DNA of 64,000 bases from Asparagopsis taxiformis. Lineage: Eukaryota; Rhodophyta; Florideophyceae; Bonnemaisoniales; Bonnemaisoniaceae. A model generated the notes under the pieces. The model saw only the letters and a program-made list of their open reading frames with translations, was not told the DNA's origin and did no database searches. Shown one piece after another: positions 1 to 11,249 of the stretch. The stretch spans positions 1 to 64,000 of the forward strand of contig JALQPE010001805.1 of NCBI GenBank assembly GCA_030407315.1. Reading direction: 5' to 3'. A program made the translations under genes and the position numbers. Position 1 is the first letter of the stretch; every line of letters starts with the position of its first letter.

Positions 1-77
1 CGTGAAACTACTATACCATCCACATCACTCCAATACTCCAATGTCAACCATCTCTTTTCCTTTCCAACTCAACAACC

Positions 78-850
78 ATGGCGGATACGCATTTCAGCAG
101 TTTGTTTTCAACGGTTTGCGGCGATCAAGTGAGCGCGTCAGCGGAGTCACGCGGACTCAAGCGCGGCGTCGATGTCAATTTGTTTGCGGACGTGGACGGT
201 GCGGCTGTGCATATTGGGACGGCTTCGGTGAGCACTGCTGGTGGCGATGTTGGCCTTCGCGCACGCTGCACAACCACAAGCTGCCGGAAACCGACGAGGC
301 GGACTATATCGTCGTGCGCAACATTGCGACTAAGGACAAGTTCAAGGACCTCCCGTTCCCGTACATGTTTGATGGCGCCGAGGGACCGCCGGAGACGATG
401 GGTGGAGCATACGCCGCGGCGTTTTACCCTTGGGATACTCGGATGATGCGCCCCGCTGCGGAGGATGGCCCTAGCGACATTCGTACCCCTGCTGCAGCGT
501 CAAACTCCAGCAGCGACGAACCAGGCCAGCTCGGGACGGATGCCCAGTACCGGTCCAGCAGGCGAAATCACTGGTTCGGGGTGTACGAAGCATCCAGCAC
601 GCTCCATTCCGGTTTCGGGAGGCACGAAGCGCCCTGCTCGCTCTGCAAGACCCTCCAGTGGAGGCACGAAGCACCCTGCTCGCTCTGCCAGAGCCTCCAG
701 TTGAGCACGAAGCACCCTGCTCGCTCCAACATCACCGAAGCTACTACGCAGGACGTAACCGAGGTGGACGACGAACCGGAGGTGGCGGAAAGCATTCGTG
801 AGCAGCAGGGGACGCAAATTACGGTGCCCAAGTTTGTGACGTCGGATTAA
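78..850 (+). pseudogene. Broken copy of the 241-aa PPET-motif protein
   Basis: Starts at the same ATG as the intact gene at 24852-24127 but carries two one-base losses: one near 257, in a CC pair after the VGL codons, and one near 714, in a GG pair at the third RHEAPCSL repeat. The first shift puts the start codon out of frame with the body. The second moves the tail into a different, acidic frame that ends in TAA at 848-850, only 18 bases before and in the same frame as the next gene. The body keeps the PPETMGG motif and the PWDT motif also found at the C-terminus of the 986-aa protein at 34796-31836. Confidence 0.6.
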
Positions 851-868
851 GTCGGAGAAGGAGCGACT

Positions 869-3800
869 GTGTTGGTGAGGCAGCTAGTGGAACCGGCCGT
901 GACCCTTCGGGATGTGAAAGAAGACCACGTGGAGGACCTGCGCAACAATATGTTGGCTGTGGGGTATGTGAGCTCTTCGCGTATCACTGTGACGGTGCTG
1001 AGGTCGCAGAACACGCATCTGCCCGCCGACACGCGTCTGTTCCAGAATGGCAAATTCCATGCCAATGCGAACGTGACCGTGATCGACGGACTGCATCGTC
1101 TCAATGCTATGCATAGCATTGCCGATGACTTCACGCGCCTCACCCGTATGCACAGAACCAAGCTGCCACAGGACGCAAACCACTTGCGCTGGGTTACTCA
1201 GCCTCTGGATGTGTACTACCTTCGCCGCAAGGACGACAGTGATCTTCAGCCTCATGAGATCATCCACAAGAGTGCAGAGTCGAACCATACGACTGGGACG
1301 CAACTGACGGAGCGCTCCCTGGTTCGAATCTTGTCGTCCATCCAGCAGTTCATCCGTACGATTGCTGTTGCAAATAACGTGGAAAACGCTGGCGACTTGC
1401 GTGAGTCTGATGTCATCCGAACATTGTTCGAGGCGCAGTTCATGGGGATGATGAATTCAACGAACACGGCCCGGCGGTGGACGCGTTTGGCTATAGCAAC
1501 GCTGAAGCATCCTGTTCTCGACGAAGTGTGCGTTGAGCTGAACAATTCCGAGCGCCGCAACGAGATTGGGATAACGCACCTGGACCACAAGATAGTGCGC
1601 GAGTTGCTGGAAGAAAACTTTGTCTTCGTCTTGCGTGGTCTTTCGGAGTACTTGAACCCTGCTCATGGTGGACGTCCGGATGGACGCTTTGACGTGAACG
1701 ACTTCTATACATACGTCCGTCGCGTGACTGCAATAGCAAATTCTCTGTACGCTGCGTTTGGGCGCCCAAAGAGTATTATGCGCAAGTCATTCTGAGCACA
1801 GAGATGGCAATTGGGTCGGTTAAGCAGCCGAAGGAGTTGCAATGGCATCTCACCAATGCCATTGCAATGTATAGAGGGGACTACCGGAGCAGTGAGGTTC
1901 GAATGCGACGGAGAACCACGCGTTTACAGGATTTGGAAACGAACTTGAAAGAGTTTTTCAATCCGACATTGAAGAAGAAGACTAAGGCTCGACGCAAACG
2001 CCGCCCTTCTGCTGCCAATGTGAGACTCACTCACAAGAAGCAGCGGAATGTCGAACATGAGCCTGCTTTCCATGGCATCCGCCGCCGTTCACAACGACTT
2101 CGCTCGACGGGGAGCACACGCCTCGAGGAAGAAGAGCCGGTTGTGGTACAACAATCCGCCGGGGAAGAAGAGCAGGCCGTTGTTGATAAACCCACCGATC
2201 AACAACGAGCCACTGCTTCCGGTGATGAGGTTGACGAAGACTCCGCCCGTTCCCCGATTCTGCCGTTGAGATTGTCCCCCAAGATAACCAACGTGCTGGT
2301 GCAACTCCCTCCAACCAAGAATCTGTCCATACCGCTTCGGACGAGGAAGACAAAAACGGTGCAGACGAGGGCCAAGTCGAAAGCAAGGGGGTCCGCGAAG
2401 TGACAATTACATTCACTGTTCCGGAAGGAGTGGAAGTCGATGAAGACGGTTACATCGTTTGTGACTCTCCTTCGGAACACGACCTCCTGTTCGACGACCG
2501 TATGCCATCTCTTCCTGACGATTTCGAAGTCAAAGACCGAGCCGAAGGGCATCATCTGGCGCAGCGTCCCGCGGACGTCATCGCATCGGTGAGGGTTGGC
2601 TGTCTGCCTCCGATTGAGCTCAGGTTGTTATTGGAGAGTGTGGAAATCGATGAGGAGGGCAGAGAGGTGAGGTATTTGAAGCAAGTGGAGATGGACCCTG
2701 TGTTTGAGGGGCTGCATATTCCGGAACAACATCGGGCTCGTCATCTTGTTTTGGAGATCGACACCATCTATCCGATGTTTTCGCAGCGTGGAAGATGGCT
2801 GCCAAGGCGATGTGTGAGCCTATATCGACGTTTCTACCCTCGAGGCTGGACTTCGCTCAGGTTGCGCGAATGTCTACAAGCTGGAAGGATTCGTATGAGG
2901 CCGGCACTGGTATGGCGTACTTCCACAATTGCCGAACGGAAATCAACGAGCGAGGGTATACGGTGATGCACAATTTCGCGGATGTAAGCTACCTCGATGC
3001 GTCGGACAAGTTCCCATTTGACTTGGGTCTCATGGAAGAAATTCCTAACCAGGAATTGTTTCGGTACTTCTTTGGAACATGGGAGGGGGAGGAGGTGCAC
3101 AAGGACCCTGGGAACCGGCAGCTGTGGAGTCCCATTGTCAATACAGGGGACGATGAAACAGATGAGAAGAACCGGAATGAGGGGAGGGCTCGCTTCACGT
3201 CTACGCGCCACTGCCTGGTTGACTATGCCGAGAACGATGAGACGCATATCGACCGGTTCAAGTTTGTGACGCGGCGAGCCCTGCTGGATGTGTGGTTGGG
3301 AATCCTTGTCCGGCTGATAGGGCTGGAGGAGTGCGGTTACCGGGAGAAAAACTAGTCATGCCGGCATCTGGGGGACGGTTTTTGATAACGGGAAAGGGGT
3401 GTCCTCGGCAGGTCCCACACAATGATTTCCCTGTTCCTCCTCGCGACCGCAAAGATCAACTTCCGCGTTACTTTGTTATTGCCAACGGAGATGACCCATT
3501 CCCTATCTGGGTGTGTCCAGGGTTCCACAAGTACGTCTTTTCCAAAGCGCTGGAATTAGATATGTACGCCAAGACGATGAAGCTGAAGAAGGTAATCGTT
3601 CCGCCACGTTCAGTCTTCATCGGTCACGGCCATGTACAACATGCCGGGGCAGGGCATGTCGACAGAGTTGTGTCACACACGACAACGAGGTATCACACGT
3701 ATTTCAGGAATGCGTCGTATCCGATTCCCGACAATGTTTCGTTTGGTTTCATCAGGCGGTTGGGATTCGAAGAAGAAGTAATCCCCAATGCTCCGCGCCG

Positions 3801-4069
3801 GTCTGCCAGGCAAAGTCAACCGGCGCCTGTCAATGTTCGCCACAAGACAGTTGTTCCCATCCCGGTCAAGAAAGATCGTAGGCCGAAGACAGGGCAGCTC
3901 GGAATCATGCGGATGAAGAAGACAGAAGCTCCCAAGAAGAGAACCCCACACAGCGGGTGAAGAATTCATCTTGAGCAGATCAACTCCACAGTTGCCGATA
4001 ACGCCTATTCTGCCGGGAGATCCTGAATATAGTGGGGACGAAGACGAAGAACAATTTTCCGACGGCTAG
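869..4069 (+). pseudogene. Frameshifted copy of the ParB-like/2OG-oxygenase-like protein
   Basis: Collinear with the open 1067-codon gene at 24059-20856. Here the frame is lost at about 1789 (one T missing), 2256 (one C missing), 2778 (one T missing) and 3333 (one T missing), plus a small change near 3944. The ParB-like DGLHR motif near 1087 and the HND...HAGAGH oxygenase-like motifs near 3420 and 3640 remain readable in separate frames. Nearly all breaks are one-base losses in runs of 2-5 identical bases. That is what indel errors in a noisy assembly look like, so whether this copy is truly dead is uncertain. Confidence 0.7.
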
Positions 4070-4335
4070 ATAGCTCAACAACAACTACTTTGGTAAACAA
4101 TTATCGAGAATATAATCATCTCCTTTATCACTTTCAATCTATGAACCTAGTATAATGTACTTCCGTTCCATGCTTTCAAACTAGATTGTCCATCCCTCGT
4201 GGGTTGGAGCATGATTTCAGGACGATTCCCTCACATCTTTAGACTCGATGGTCTATGCTAGAAATAGCAGAACAATTGGGTTTGTACGTGCTTCATCGCC
4301 TACTTGCTTCCGGTAATGGGTGGACGTGCACGATA

Positions 4336-4543
4336 CACGATCAACCTGAAATGGACGTCCGGTAGATATCCAGCTCAGATGCATTGCCGGCCAGCCCAGA
4401 AATTCTACAATTTCGGGCACAAAAAATATTGCAAAAAACATCGATTTGGGCGGTCGATTGTGCCGTACGGCACACCCCATCTCAAAAACATGTTCACATG
4501 TGCATGTTTTTGAGAATAGCCCAAATTTTAGTTCAAATCAGGG
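4336..4543 (-). repeat. R repeat (X family), full copy
   Basis: About 208 bp, the reverse complement of the copies at 20384-20590 and 25206-25412. It contains the perfect palindrome GTGCCGTACGGCAC and a hairpin with a 12-base stem (CTCAAAAACATG with its complement). It lies just downstream of the ParB/2OG gene copy. Confidence 0.8.
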
Positions 4544-4721
4544 TGTCTAATTTGGCCACAACGGCCCCAGGCACCGGCCGCCGCCCCGAGTGGGGTCATC
4601 ACTGCCTTCTGTAAGCACCAACTGTAAGCCAAAATCGCGTCTCACGAAGGGTCGATTTCAGGCTCAAACGTCAAGGACTGGTCTTGGTCCTTGTTCCATC
4701 ATGGTCCCGCCCCACTCTCTC

Positions 4722-4803
4722 ACGACCAACCTGAAATGGCGTCCGGTGGATGTCCAGCTCGATTGCACTGCTGGCCAGCCCAGAAATTCTAAAATTTCCG
4801 AAA
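4722..4803 (-). repeat. R repeat, partial copy
   Basis: Only the half of R with the CTGGCCAGC/ATTTCAGG motifs is present, in the same orientation as the copy at 4336-4543. About 180 bp of conserved spacer separates them. This R-spacer-R arrangement recurs at 20089-20590 and 25206-25855. Confidence 0.7.
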
Positions 4804-5205
4804 AATCAATTTGGTGGCCCAGCATCTCCTGTGCCGAAAATTCCCGCAGTCACTTCTGATATACTATATCGTAGTAGTAGTAGTAGTCTAGACGTGTTTC
4901 GCACTTGTACGCATCAGGGAAGGCTGCACGGAAGGTTGAGACTACGCTACTTGTGTACCGCGTCGTCTGAAATAGCGAGTAGTGTTTGTTGTATAGCCTA
5001 TACAACTGAGTTGTGGAGTATGCGTCTAGTGGTTTGTAAAGCTTGCAGAACGGGATAGGGATGTGGGTGGCCCTATTTTATGAATACATGAGTACCAATA
5101 TTCAGGGTTGACAAAGCGGAAAGTCATAGGCTCGTACATGTTTGAGATTGCATAGTAGAGAAAATATTTACATCGAAATTTACATGGAGCAGATGGAGGT
5201 TTAAG

Positions 5206-5830
5206 GATGAGGTATGAGAGGAAGAAAATTCTTCTGTGGTATGAGGATGTGTTCTGTGGAGGGATGCAATCTTGGGATGGTACAGGGGGAGGTGGAAATG
5301 TACGGAGTGCGGGTTTAGATTGGAGTGTGATTCGGAGAGGAGTGCCGACAAGCATATTATGGGGATTGGGGAGACGCTGCGGGGTGTTGGGTAGTGAGGG
5401 CGGAGGAGGTGTTTAGGTGGGACCGTAGGAGGGTGCGGTTGAAGGCCCCGAGAGGAGGGAGTTATAGGAAAGTGAGGAGAAAGAGGGGGAGGGGGGTGGC
5501 GTCTGTTCTGGCTGTGGTGAGTGGGGATGTGAAGGAGAAGAAGGGGGTTATTGTATTTGGGGAGGGAGGGGAGTGGGAGGAGGGTGCGAAGTGGGGGGTT
5601 GATATGTGTTTCAGAGCGGGGAGGTTTCTGGGGAGACGGCGGGGGAGCGGGAGCGCGGGGCCGGTGTGGGTGGTGTATACGGTATCGAAGATGCGGATGG
5701 CGTGGGGGCATGGAGCAGCTGAGGGAGGGAGGGGTGGAGCAGGTCGGGTACGGGATGGGGAGTGAGAGGTTTTGGAAGAGTAAGCTGCAGGGGAAGTTTG
5801 TGGAGAGGGCAAAGGAGAGGGGTTGAAGGT
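5206..5830 (+). pseudogene. Broken zinc-finger-like reading frame (X' copy)
   Basis: Counterpart of 19777-19091. The strand chosen reads a basic, Gly/Arg-rich protein with a C-x2-C pair and a following Asp-Lys-His segment that could be half of a C2H2 finger. A missing G near 5391 moves the frame between the finger and the basic region. The opposite strand is also open for long stretches, as Pro/Ser/Leu-rich protein, because the region is purine-rich on this strand. The coding assignment is therefore weak. Confidence 0.3.
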
Positions 5831-6249
5831 AGAGGAGAGAGGGTATTGAAGAACAATACGTTGCAAAGGTGATGGGGGAGAGCATGGTCGAGGAGACAGG
5901 GGGTGTTTTTGCCTATTCTGAGGTAGTATGAGGACTTGTTATACGAAATCTGTACGGTAGAGCAGAAAAGTAGGTATGGAATGGAGGTGTGCACCGTGGA
6001 AGCGGGGATAGGTAGCTGAAAATGCGTGCTAGAGTGGTATTGGGGGTGTTTGAGGTACAGTACGGGGGAGGTGAGCACCAACAGGAAGGGGGTGTGAGCG
6101 AGAGGATGAAAAAATTAAAGACGAAATTGGAGTCGACCGACAAGGAAAAATAGAGTGGTCGCCGTGATGGATGCGGACATCCATGTCGAGCACGGCGGCA
6201 GAAATTTCTGGGGTCGAAATTTTTGAATTTCTGAACCGGCGCCCGTCCT

Positions 6250-6464
6250 AGGTGGACATAGACATGGCGGAAGTCCATCCCGAGGGGGACATCCGTGGTA
6301 CTAGAAACAATGAATGTCGTCCTAGTAATACTAGACGTACTAGACCGCATGGACGTCCGGTTCTAGGCGGACATCCAAAAATACTGGAGAACATGGACGT
6401 TCGCCTAGTAATACTAGGTGTACTAGAGGTTGTGGACGTCCGCGTCCATTTCCGAGAACACAGA
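6250..6464. repeat. X' terminus with subterminal repeats
   Basis: Repeated GGACGTCC-type and CTAGTA-type motifs (for example TAGTAATACTAG) lead to the terminal inverted repeat that ends at 6464. The same motifs occur at the right end of X (50800-51020). This is what would be expected of transposase-binding subterminal repeats. Confidence 0.7.
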
Positions 6465-6466
6465 CG

Positions 6467-7084
6467 TCGGTCGGCGCGTTCGATCGCTCGGGCGCGGATG
6501 GATCCATCGGCGCGGTTGCGTTCGATCGTCGCCTAGGGAAAAGGGAAAAAGGGATGATGGGGAAGGAGAAAGGGGAATTCGGCGCGCGTCAAAATCTCGC
6601 GTCGGCGCGTCGAAAAATTGGCAAGTAAAAAGGGAAGCGCTTCCCGAAAATTGTCTGCGTATCGGGCGCGCGTAGTAAGGGTGAGGAGGACGAGTTCGCT
6701 CGCAGGAGGGCTTCTTCCTCGCTCGGAACGCGCAAAGACGGGTCTCGATCGTCCGCGAACCCAGTATTTTCTGCACCGCCGAACCCGCGTTAGGTTGCGA
6801 AACTAGCGCGCGCACGCGCTGCGTCTTCGACCGCGTCGTTCCGCGCGGCGAATCGTCGTAGTAGAGATAGGGTAGTTATACAAACCAGAGAGGCTATAGC
6901 ACCGCTTCCGGGATAGCGATACGCGCGCACGCGTCAATCGCCCTCGCTGTCGCGCACGACGAACGGATAAAAGAAGAATTAGAGTAAGCGATAGGTTTGG
7001 CGTCCCGTGTTTTCCCTAAGCGGAGTTTCTGTGCTTCGCTGAGTTCGCACGTCGGTTCGCGCAATTCTAGGTCGAGAGACCAGT
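6467..7084 (-). other. E2 leader with primer-binding site and possible gag N-terminus
   Basis: Reading leftwards, the LTR ends in CCTACA at 7085. One base later comes TGGTCTCTCGACCTAG, a primer-binding site whose complement ends in CCA like a tRNA 3' end. A GC-rich leader follows, then reading frames that run into the X' end at 6466. One frame, open from 6815, and an ATG near 6506 are both candidates for the start of gag, which continues at 51021. Which one is in frame depends on the exact length of the target duplication of X. Confidence 0.65.
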
Positions 7085-7887
7085 TGTAGGACCAGCCGGG
7101 GTGGCGATCGCTAAGGGAGTTCTAGAATTGCAGCCGTGTCAGGGCGAGGTGTGAACCGTAACGCGCTGGTTGAACTTGCGTTTCGCGCGTCGCTCGGTCG
7201 CGCTGGCGAACGGGTGGTACAACGGCGGAACGCGTAGGGAACGATCGCAACACGGGATTCGCGGGCCGGCGCAAGCCGTGATCTCAGGGTGAGATCACCG
7301 AGTAAACTCGAGCACAACGCGATCCACACAGGGTTCGTAAATCCCTGGCCTAGTGGCGTGCGACGCAACGCGCGCTATCGCGGTGCGACGAGGTTCGACG
7401 ATCGGTTTATGCGCAGCGCGCACGCGAACGTCGGCGATCGTGAGCAACCCGCACGCAACGTTTCAACGCAATCGGTCCTCGCGATTCGCTAAACGCTTAA
7501 CTCGTAGCTGCGAAGATGCTGGCTGTTTATTGGTAAGGTGCGAAGCTGAACAACCATTAGTAGCTAACTACCTAGGACAGGCTGTCCTTGCGCGGCCGGC
7601 CGGCGGCCGCTCGCTCGCACGCAAAAAAAAGGAAATATTTGGGAAAAAGACTTTCGTCATAAAAACCCAAAAGGGAAAATGAAGGGAAATTCGCAAAAGG
7701 CGCTACACGTGGCGCCAAGCTCGCAGGTTCGTTCGCGCGCACGCGTTCGCTCAGGCGCGCCGTGACACGTAATAGAATCGCTACGCGTACGCTCGCTTAC
7801 TAACTAACTAATTCGCGGATGCATGCGGACTCAGTCAGACGCAGTCGTTACGAGCGCGCGCGTGTCGACCGAATAAATTGTACCACA
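7085..7887 (-). repeat. 5' LTR of Ty3-type element E2 (803 bp)
   Basis: Begins TGTGGTACAATTTATTCGG and ends CTGGTCCTACA on the minus strand, the canonical TG...CA. It has the same length (803 bp) as the LTR at 62693-63495 and looks about 97-98 % identical to it by eye. A primer-binding site follows directly on the leader side, which identifies this as the 5' LTR. Its outer edge cuts into the protease frame of E1. The five outer bases (ACGAA) do not match those outside the 3' LTR (GTTAC), so no target duplication is seen. Confidence 0.85.
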
Positions 7888-8788
7888 TTCGTCTCTTCCC
7901 TATCCTCGTACGGAGCCGTCGTATCACCTTCCGCGATGATAGGTATCGTGTCTCCTCGATGGAGCTCGATTGTCTGCGCTCGGCAGCGTATAGCATCGAC
8001 ATGCTTCGTCATGAACGATGTGCCCATTATAACGGGAACAGCCAGCGTGTTGGCTACGAAGAATTTTACGCGGAACAGCGAGTTCCCCAGCCTGACGCGA
8101 AGCAGGATGGCGCCTTCGATAGGCAAACGTCGCCCGTTTGCGTCTCCGAGCTTCGGTACCTCTTCGTCACGTAGACAGCGGTCAACCGGTCAACCCAGTC
8201 GTAGGGTAGTAAACTTGTTCGTATCAAGTTGTAACCGCTGCACGTATCCATCGCGATGGTAATCGCCCTCATCACGTTGAGGTCTAGTCCGATCGTTCCG
8301 GACACGATGTAATGCTTCGAAGCAAGTAGGCACGTGTGCCCGTCGAGAACAAACGGTTCGGTCCTGACCGGCGCGCGGTCTACGTCTTCGTTGGCGGATC
8401 GTCGCTTCACCGCATGAGCCCGTATGGCTTCTTTTGCGTCGACACGCTTCGTATAAGCCGCGTGCTTGGCTTTCTCGCGCTCGGAAGCGTCGTGCTTCCG
8501 GGTAGCGCGTCTCGCTCGTCTGCGAGACTTCCTCTTCGTGTGAGGTTCGTTTGTCCCGTCGGACTTCGTTTCTTCCCCCACGTCGGGTGTCGTGTGACTC
8601 GAGTTGGCTTTCGCGGCCGTGAGCTTTTCGTAACTCCCGTTCATTGGTGAGCCTGCGGAGGACCAATCATCGACGTCGGTCGTCCCTCTTTCACGTAAGG
8701 GTTCAGGCGATGTGGGTGGCTCGTGACCTACATCGCCTGGTCGTTTTCCGGCGCGAGGCCGTTCGACACGTCGTCGTTGTGAGCCCAC
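7888..8788 (-). pseudogene. E1 retropepsin-like protease, frameshifted
   Basis: The first part reads a basic, Lys/Arg-rich linker and then AMDTCSGYNLI near 8250, a DT(C/G)SG active-site motif of retroviral-type aspartic proteases with Cys in place of the usual Gly. A frameshift between about 8126 and 8180 separates it from the second part, which has the typical flap/hydrophobic region and an IMGTSF motif like the conserved (I/L)xG-x-(D/S)F of these enzymes. The last codons lie in the E2 LTR, so the natural C-terminus and all downstream pol domains are missing. It would have cleaved the Gag-Pol polyprotein. Confidence 0.7.
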
Positions 8789-9153
8789 GAAGCTCGTTCG
8801 TCATCGTGACTCATTTCCACCTCGAGTGGTGTTTCGTCAGCGGAAGTCGTCACGTAGACTCCGCTGCGGCCATTAAGCTGGCCATTTCGTTCGTTCGCCT
8901 ACGGGCGGGGATCACGTCGATCATTACGAAAGTCGCCGCGGCGCCGATCGAATGGTCTTCCCCCGTCACGATTGAGGTTCCGGAGTATCGTAGGCGGCGA
9001 GCCATACCTCCGCGAGTTCACGTTCCCTCGCTCACGAGGTCGTTCCTGGTTACGTTTTGGCCATTCGTTGGCGGAAGTACTCAGCCTGACGTGGGTTGCT
9101 CTTCACGTGGAAGAGGTAGTACTTGTACGCGAAAAAGATCCGTTGATCTGGCG

Positions 9154-11151
9154 TCAGACGCGGACACGTAACGTCGAGTGGCCATCTTCGCGGCATGACC
9201 AACACGATAGCGTCCAGTAATCATTCGGGATTACGGAATGCGCTATTTGCGTCTGCTCGCTCGTGAGCTTCGGCACGTCCTCGCATGGACGGTTCAATCG
9301 AGCTTCGAGCTCGTCCGGCTTTTCGTTTGCCGTTTTCGTATCGTTGGGCGGCGGCCCGTTCGTGAAGAGTATCGCCTCCAAATTCTCGGCAACGTGAGCC
9401 GCGGCGAGCGGTACGTCGTCATCATCCCTCGCGGGGATATTCGGGCTACCATCGTGGTAACTGGGCTCTTTAGCCCGTTCGTTACGTAAGTACGCGGACT
9501 CATCGTAGTCCGCGAACTTCCTCGACTCGTGGTCGGAAATAGCCAACGTAGGCTTCACCGGAAACCACACTTTCGGTTTCGCGGCTGACGCGACAGCTGC
9601 CGTACGTGCACGGAAGGTCGTTCCTTCGGCCGTTGCCAATCGTCTCACAACGGTGAGGTCGTTCCTCTCTCGTTCGGGGAGTGACCGGAGTCGTTCCGTC
9701 ACGGCTGCCCGCGTCGAGGGCAGTAAACCACGCACGTAGTGGTGAACGAGAATTCGGTCCGTAAACACGTAGTTGCATGCCCGCGTGGCAGTATCGAGTC
9801 TATCAACGTACTGATTCTCGTCCTCGTTAGGATTCTGCGTAATCATCGTGACCTTTTCGTAGGCCTCCTGCAGCACGTCGTCTTGCAGGTACCGTTTAAT
9901 CAACGCGTTGATCACGTGAGGCCACGAGAACCTCTTCGTCGGATCAGTCGTGATCACGCCAGTCGTACACTGGGAATCGTAGAACCGTCGGGCATCCCCT
10001 TCGAGGAAGAAGTGCAGCGCACGTACTGCCACTCCCTCGTACACGCCGAGTGTGCTGAACCCATCACGTATTTGGGTGATGAATCCGAGAAACGTAATCG
10101 GATTCCGACCGGAGAACGGTCTCAACGTAGGGAAAAGTCCCTCCAGCTCACGTTTGAGCTTGTGCACGCTCTGGCTCTCGTTAACGTAGAGATGCTCGCG
10201 TACATCGTTCAGTCGGTACATGCGGTACGACACTACGTTTGCAAATGTGTTGAGCATTGTCGTGTGCTCTGCCAACGCGTGGCAAACGGGTCCGAGGGCG
10301 TTCCCTGGTAAGCGTACCGCGTCGGCACGTTCGTTTTCGTGGACTCGCGTGTCCGTCGTGCCGAACGTACCCAGCCACGGAATGTACGTCTCACGTGGCG
10401 GGCCCCGCCAGAGCTCCCCGGGGGAGCTCTCGTATCGAATTGTGCAGCTCGTACTGCATCCGCCGACCGCGCGTGGTCTGGCGTATCGTTGAAACGTAAT
10501 TGCCTTCGTGGCGTCACGTCGGGGTCGGCGATGGCTCGTTGCACTGTCGCCCCTTCCAACCGTCGTTGGAGTCGTAGGTCCGGGTGTTGATAGGTATCCT
10601 CCCGGAACGGCCGGGGAGGATTGCGAGTTATAGGCGCGCGAGCCTTGTCCGTAACTCGGGTCGCTTCCGCTCGGCGGAGCGGAACGTCCGGCGACGATTT
10701 CGTTAAATACTACGACAAACGAGGCGAGTCCTCCCTCCCCGGCGGAGAGGCGGTTTCGCAAGCTTTCGTTTTCCCGTTCGAGGGTCGCTGAGCGTTCACG
10801 TAACGCAAGAGCCTCGCGCTCCGAGACTCCGAGTCTCTGCCTTACGGCTTCGTCGACGGCCGCGTCTCTCGCCCTTTCGATGTGACCTCGAAGGTCTTCG
10901 TACACTACACGTAGTGCCGTGGGAGTCACGTTCCTTTGCTCGAGCTGACCGCGCGTTGCGGGGTCCATACTCAAGGACTCAAACGGGCTTACCGTACGTG
11001 GTAGCTGGCCGATCGCCTCGATATCCGTCGGGATAGATCGATCAGTCGCGAAGATCGCTTCTGCTGACAAGGCCACGTCGGCTTCGGCATCCGCTGACGT
11101 TGGCAACGGTTGCCTGGGCGACGCGCTGGGATTCGACACAGCGTAATTCAT
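9154..11151 (-). CDS. E1 Gag
   Basis: 665 codons from an ATG at 11151. The N-terminal half has a low-complexity stretch and a coiled-coil segment with heptad spacing around residues 85-135. The central part (about 330-520) matches the retrotransposon Gag fold: a GRNPITFLGFITQ-like start, the FFLEGDAR(R)FYD segment, and YLQDD...EAYEKV...NEDENQYV. The zinc knuckle at the C-terminus reads C-W-S-C-R-E-D-G-H and then loses frame before the final Cys. In the neighbouring frame a Cys-Pro-Arg follows at the right distance and about 40 more codons are open. One base is therefore missing in the knuckle and the natural C-terminus lies near 9046. Confidence 0.85.
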   Translation of the reverse strand: MNYAVSNPSASPRQPLPTSADAEADVALSAEAIFATDRSIPTDIEAIGQLPRTVSPFESLSMDPATRGQLEQRNVTPTALRVVYEDLRGHIERARDAAVDEAVRQRLGVSEREALALRERSATLERENESLRNRLSAGEGGLASFVVVFNEIVAGRSAPPSGSDPSYGQGSRAYNSQSSPAVPGGYLSTPGPTTPTTVGRGDSATSHRRPRRDATKAITFQRYARPRAVGGCSTSCTIRYESSPGELWRGPPRETYIPWLGTFGTTDTRVHENERADAVRLPGNALGPVCHALAEHTTMLNTFANVVSYRMYRLNDVREHLYVNESQSVHKLKRELEGLFPTLRPFSGRNPITFLGFITQIRDGFSTLGVYEGVAVRALHFFLEGDARRFYDSQCTTGVITTDPTKRFSWPHVINALIKRYLQDDVLQEAYEKVTMITQNPNEDENQYVDRLDTATRACNYVFTDRILVHHYVRGLLPSTRAAVTERLRSLPERERNDLTVVRRLATAEGTTFRARTAAVASAAKPKVWFPVKPTLAISDHESRKFADYDESAYLRNERAKEPSYHDGSPNIPARDDDDVPLAAAHVAENLEAILFTNGPPPNDTKTANEKPDELEARLNRPCEDVPKLTSEQTQIAHSVIPNDYWTLSCWSCREDGHSTLRVRV

Positions 11152-11249
11152 AGACCGTAGTCTTTAAGCTCGTAGCATCCGTAACGTAAAGAACACTTAA
11201 CCTCGTTGGTTTCGCTTTGCTCGTAGCAACTTCTAGGTCGGAAGACCAG

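Larger units (their letters stand above)
1..6464. mobile_element. X': terminal 6.5 kb of a large DNA transposon, left arm of an inverted repeat
   Basis: This segment matches the reverse complement of 18451-24929 nearly base for base, up to the window edge, so the true element continues to the left. It ends with the terminal sequence that reads TCTGTGTTCTCGG on the opposite strand, followed by CG, exactly as X does at 18451-18453. Differences between the arms are mostly single-base indels in short homopolymer runs. These break the genes of this copy while those of the right arm stay open. The element is therefore either a decayed duplicate of X or a copy with base-calling errors. Confidence 0.85.

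Noticed and set aside
5124..6081. Long Pro/Ser/Leu-rich minus-strand frames (and their mirror at 18836-19739)
   Set aside because: Composition follows from a purine-rich opposite strand. All three frames are open with low-complexity protein, and no motif is visible.
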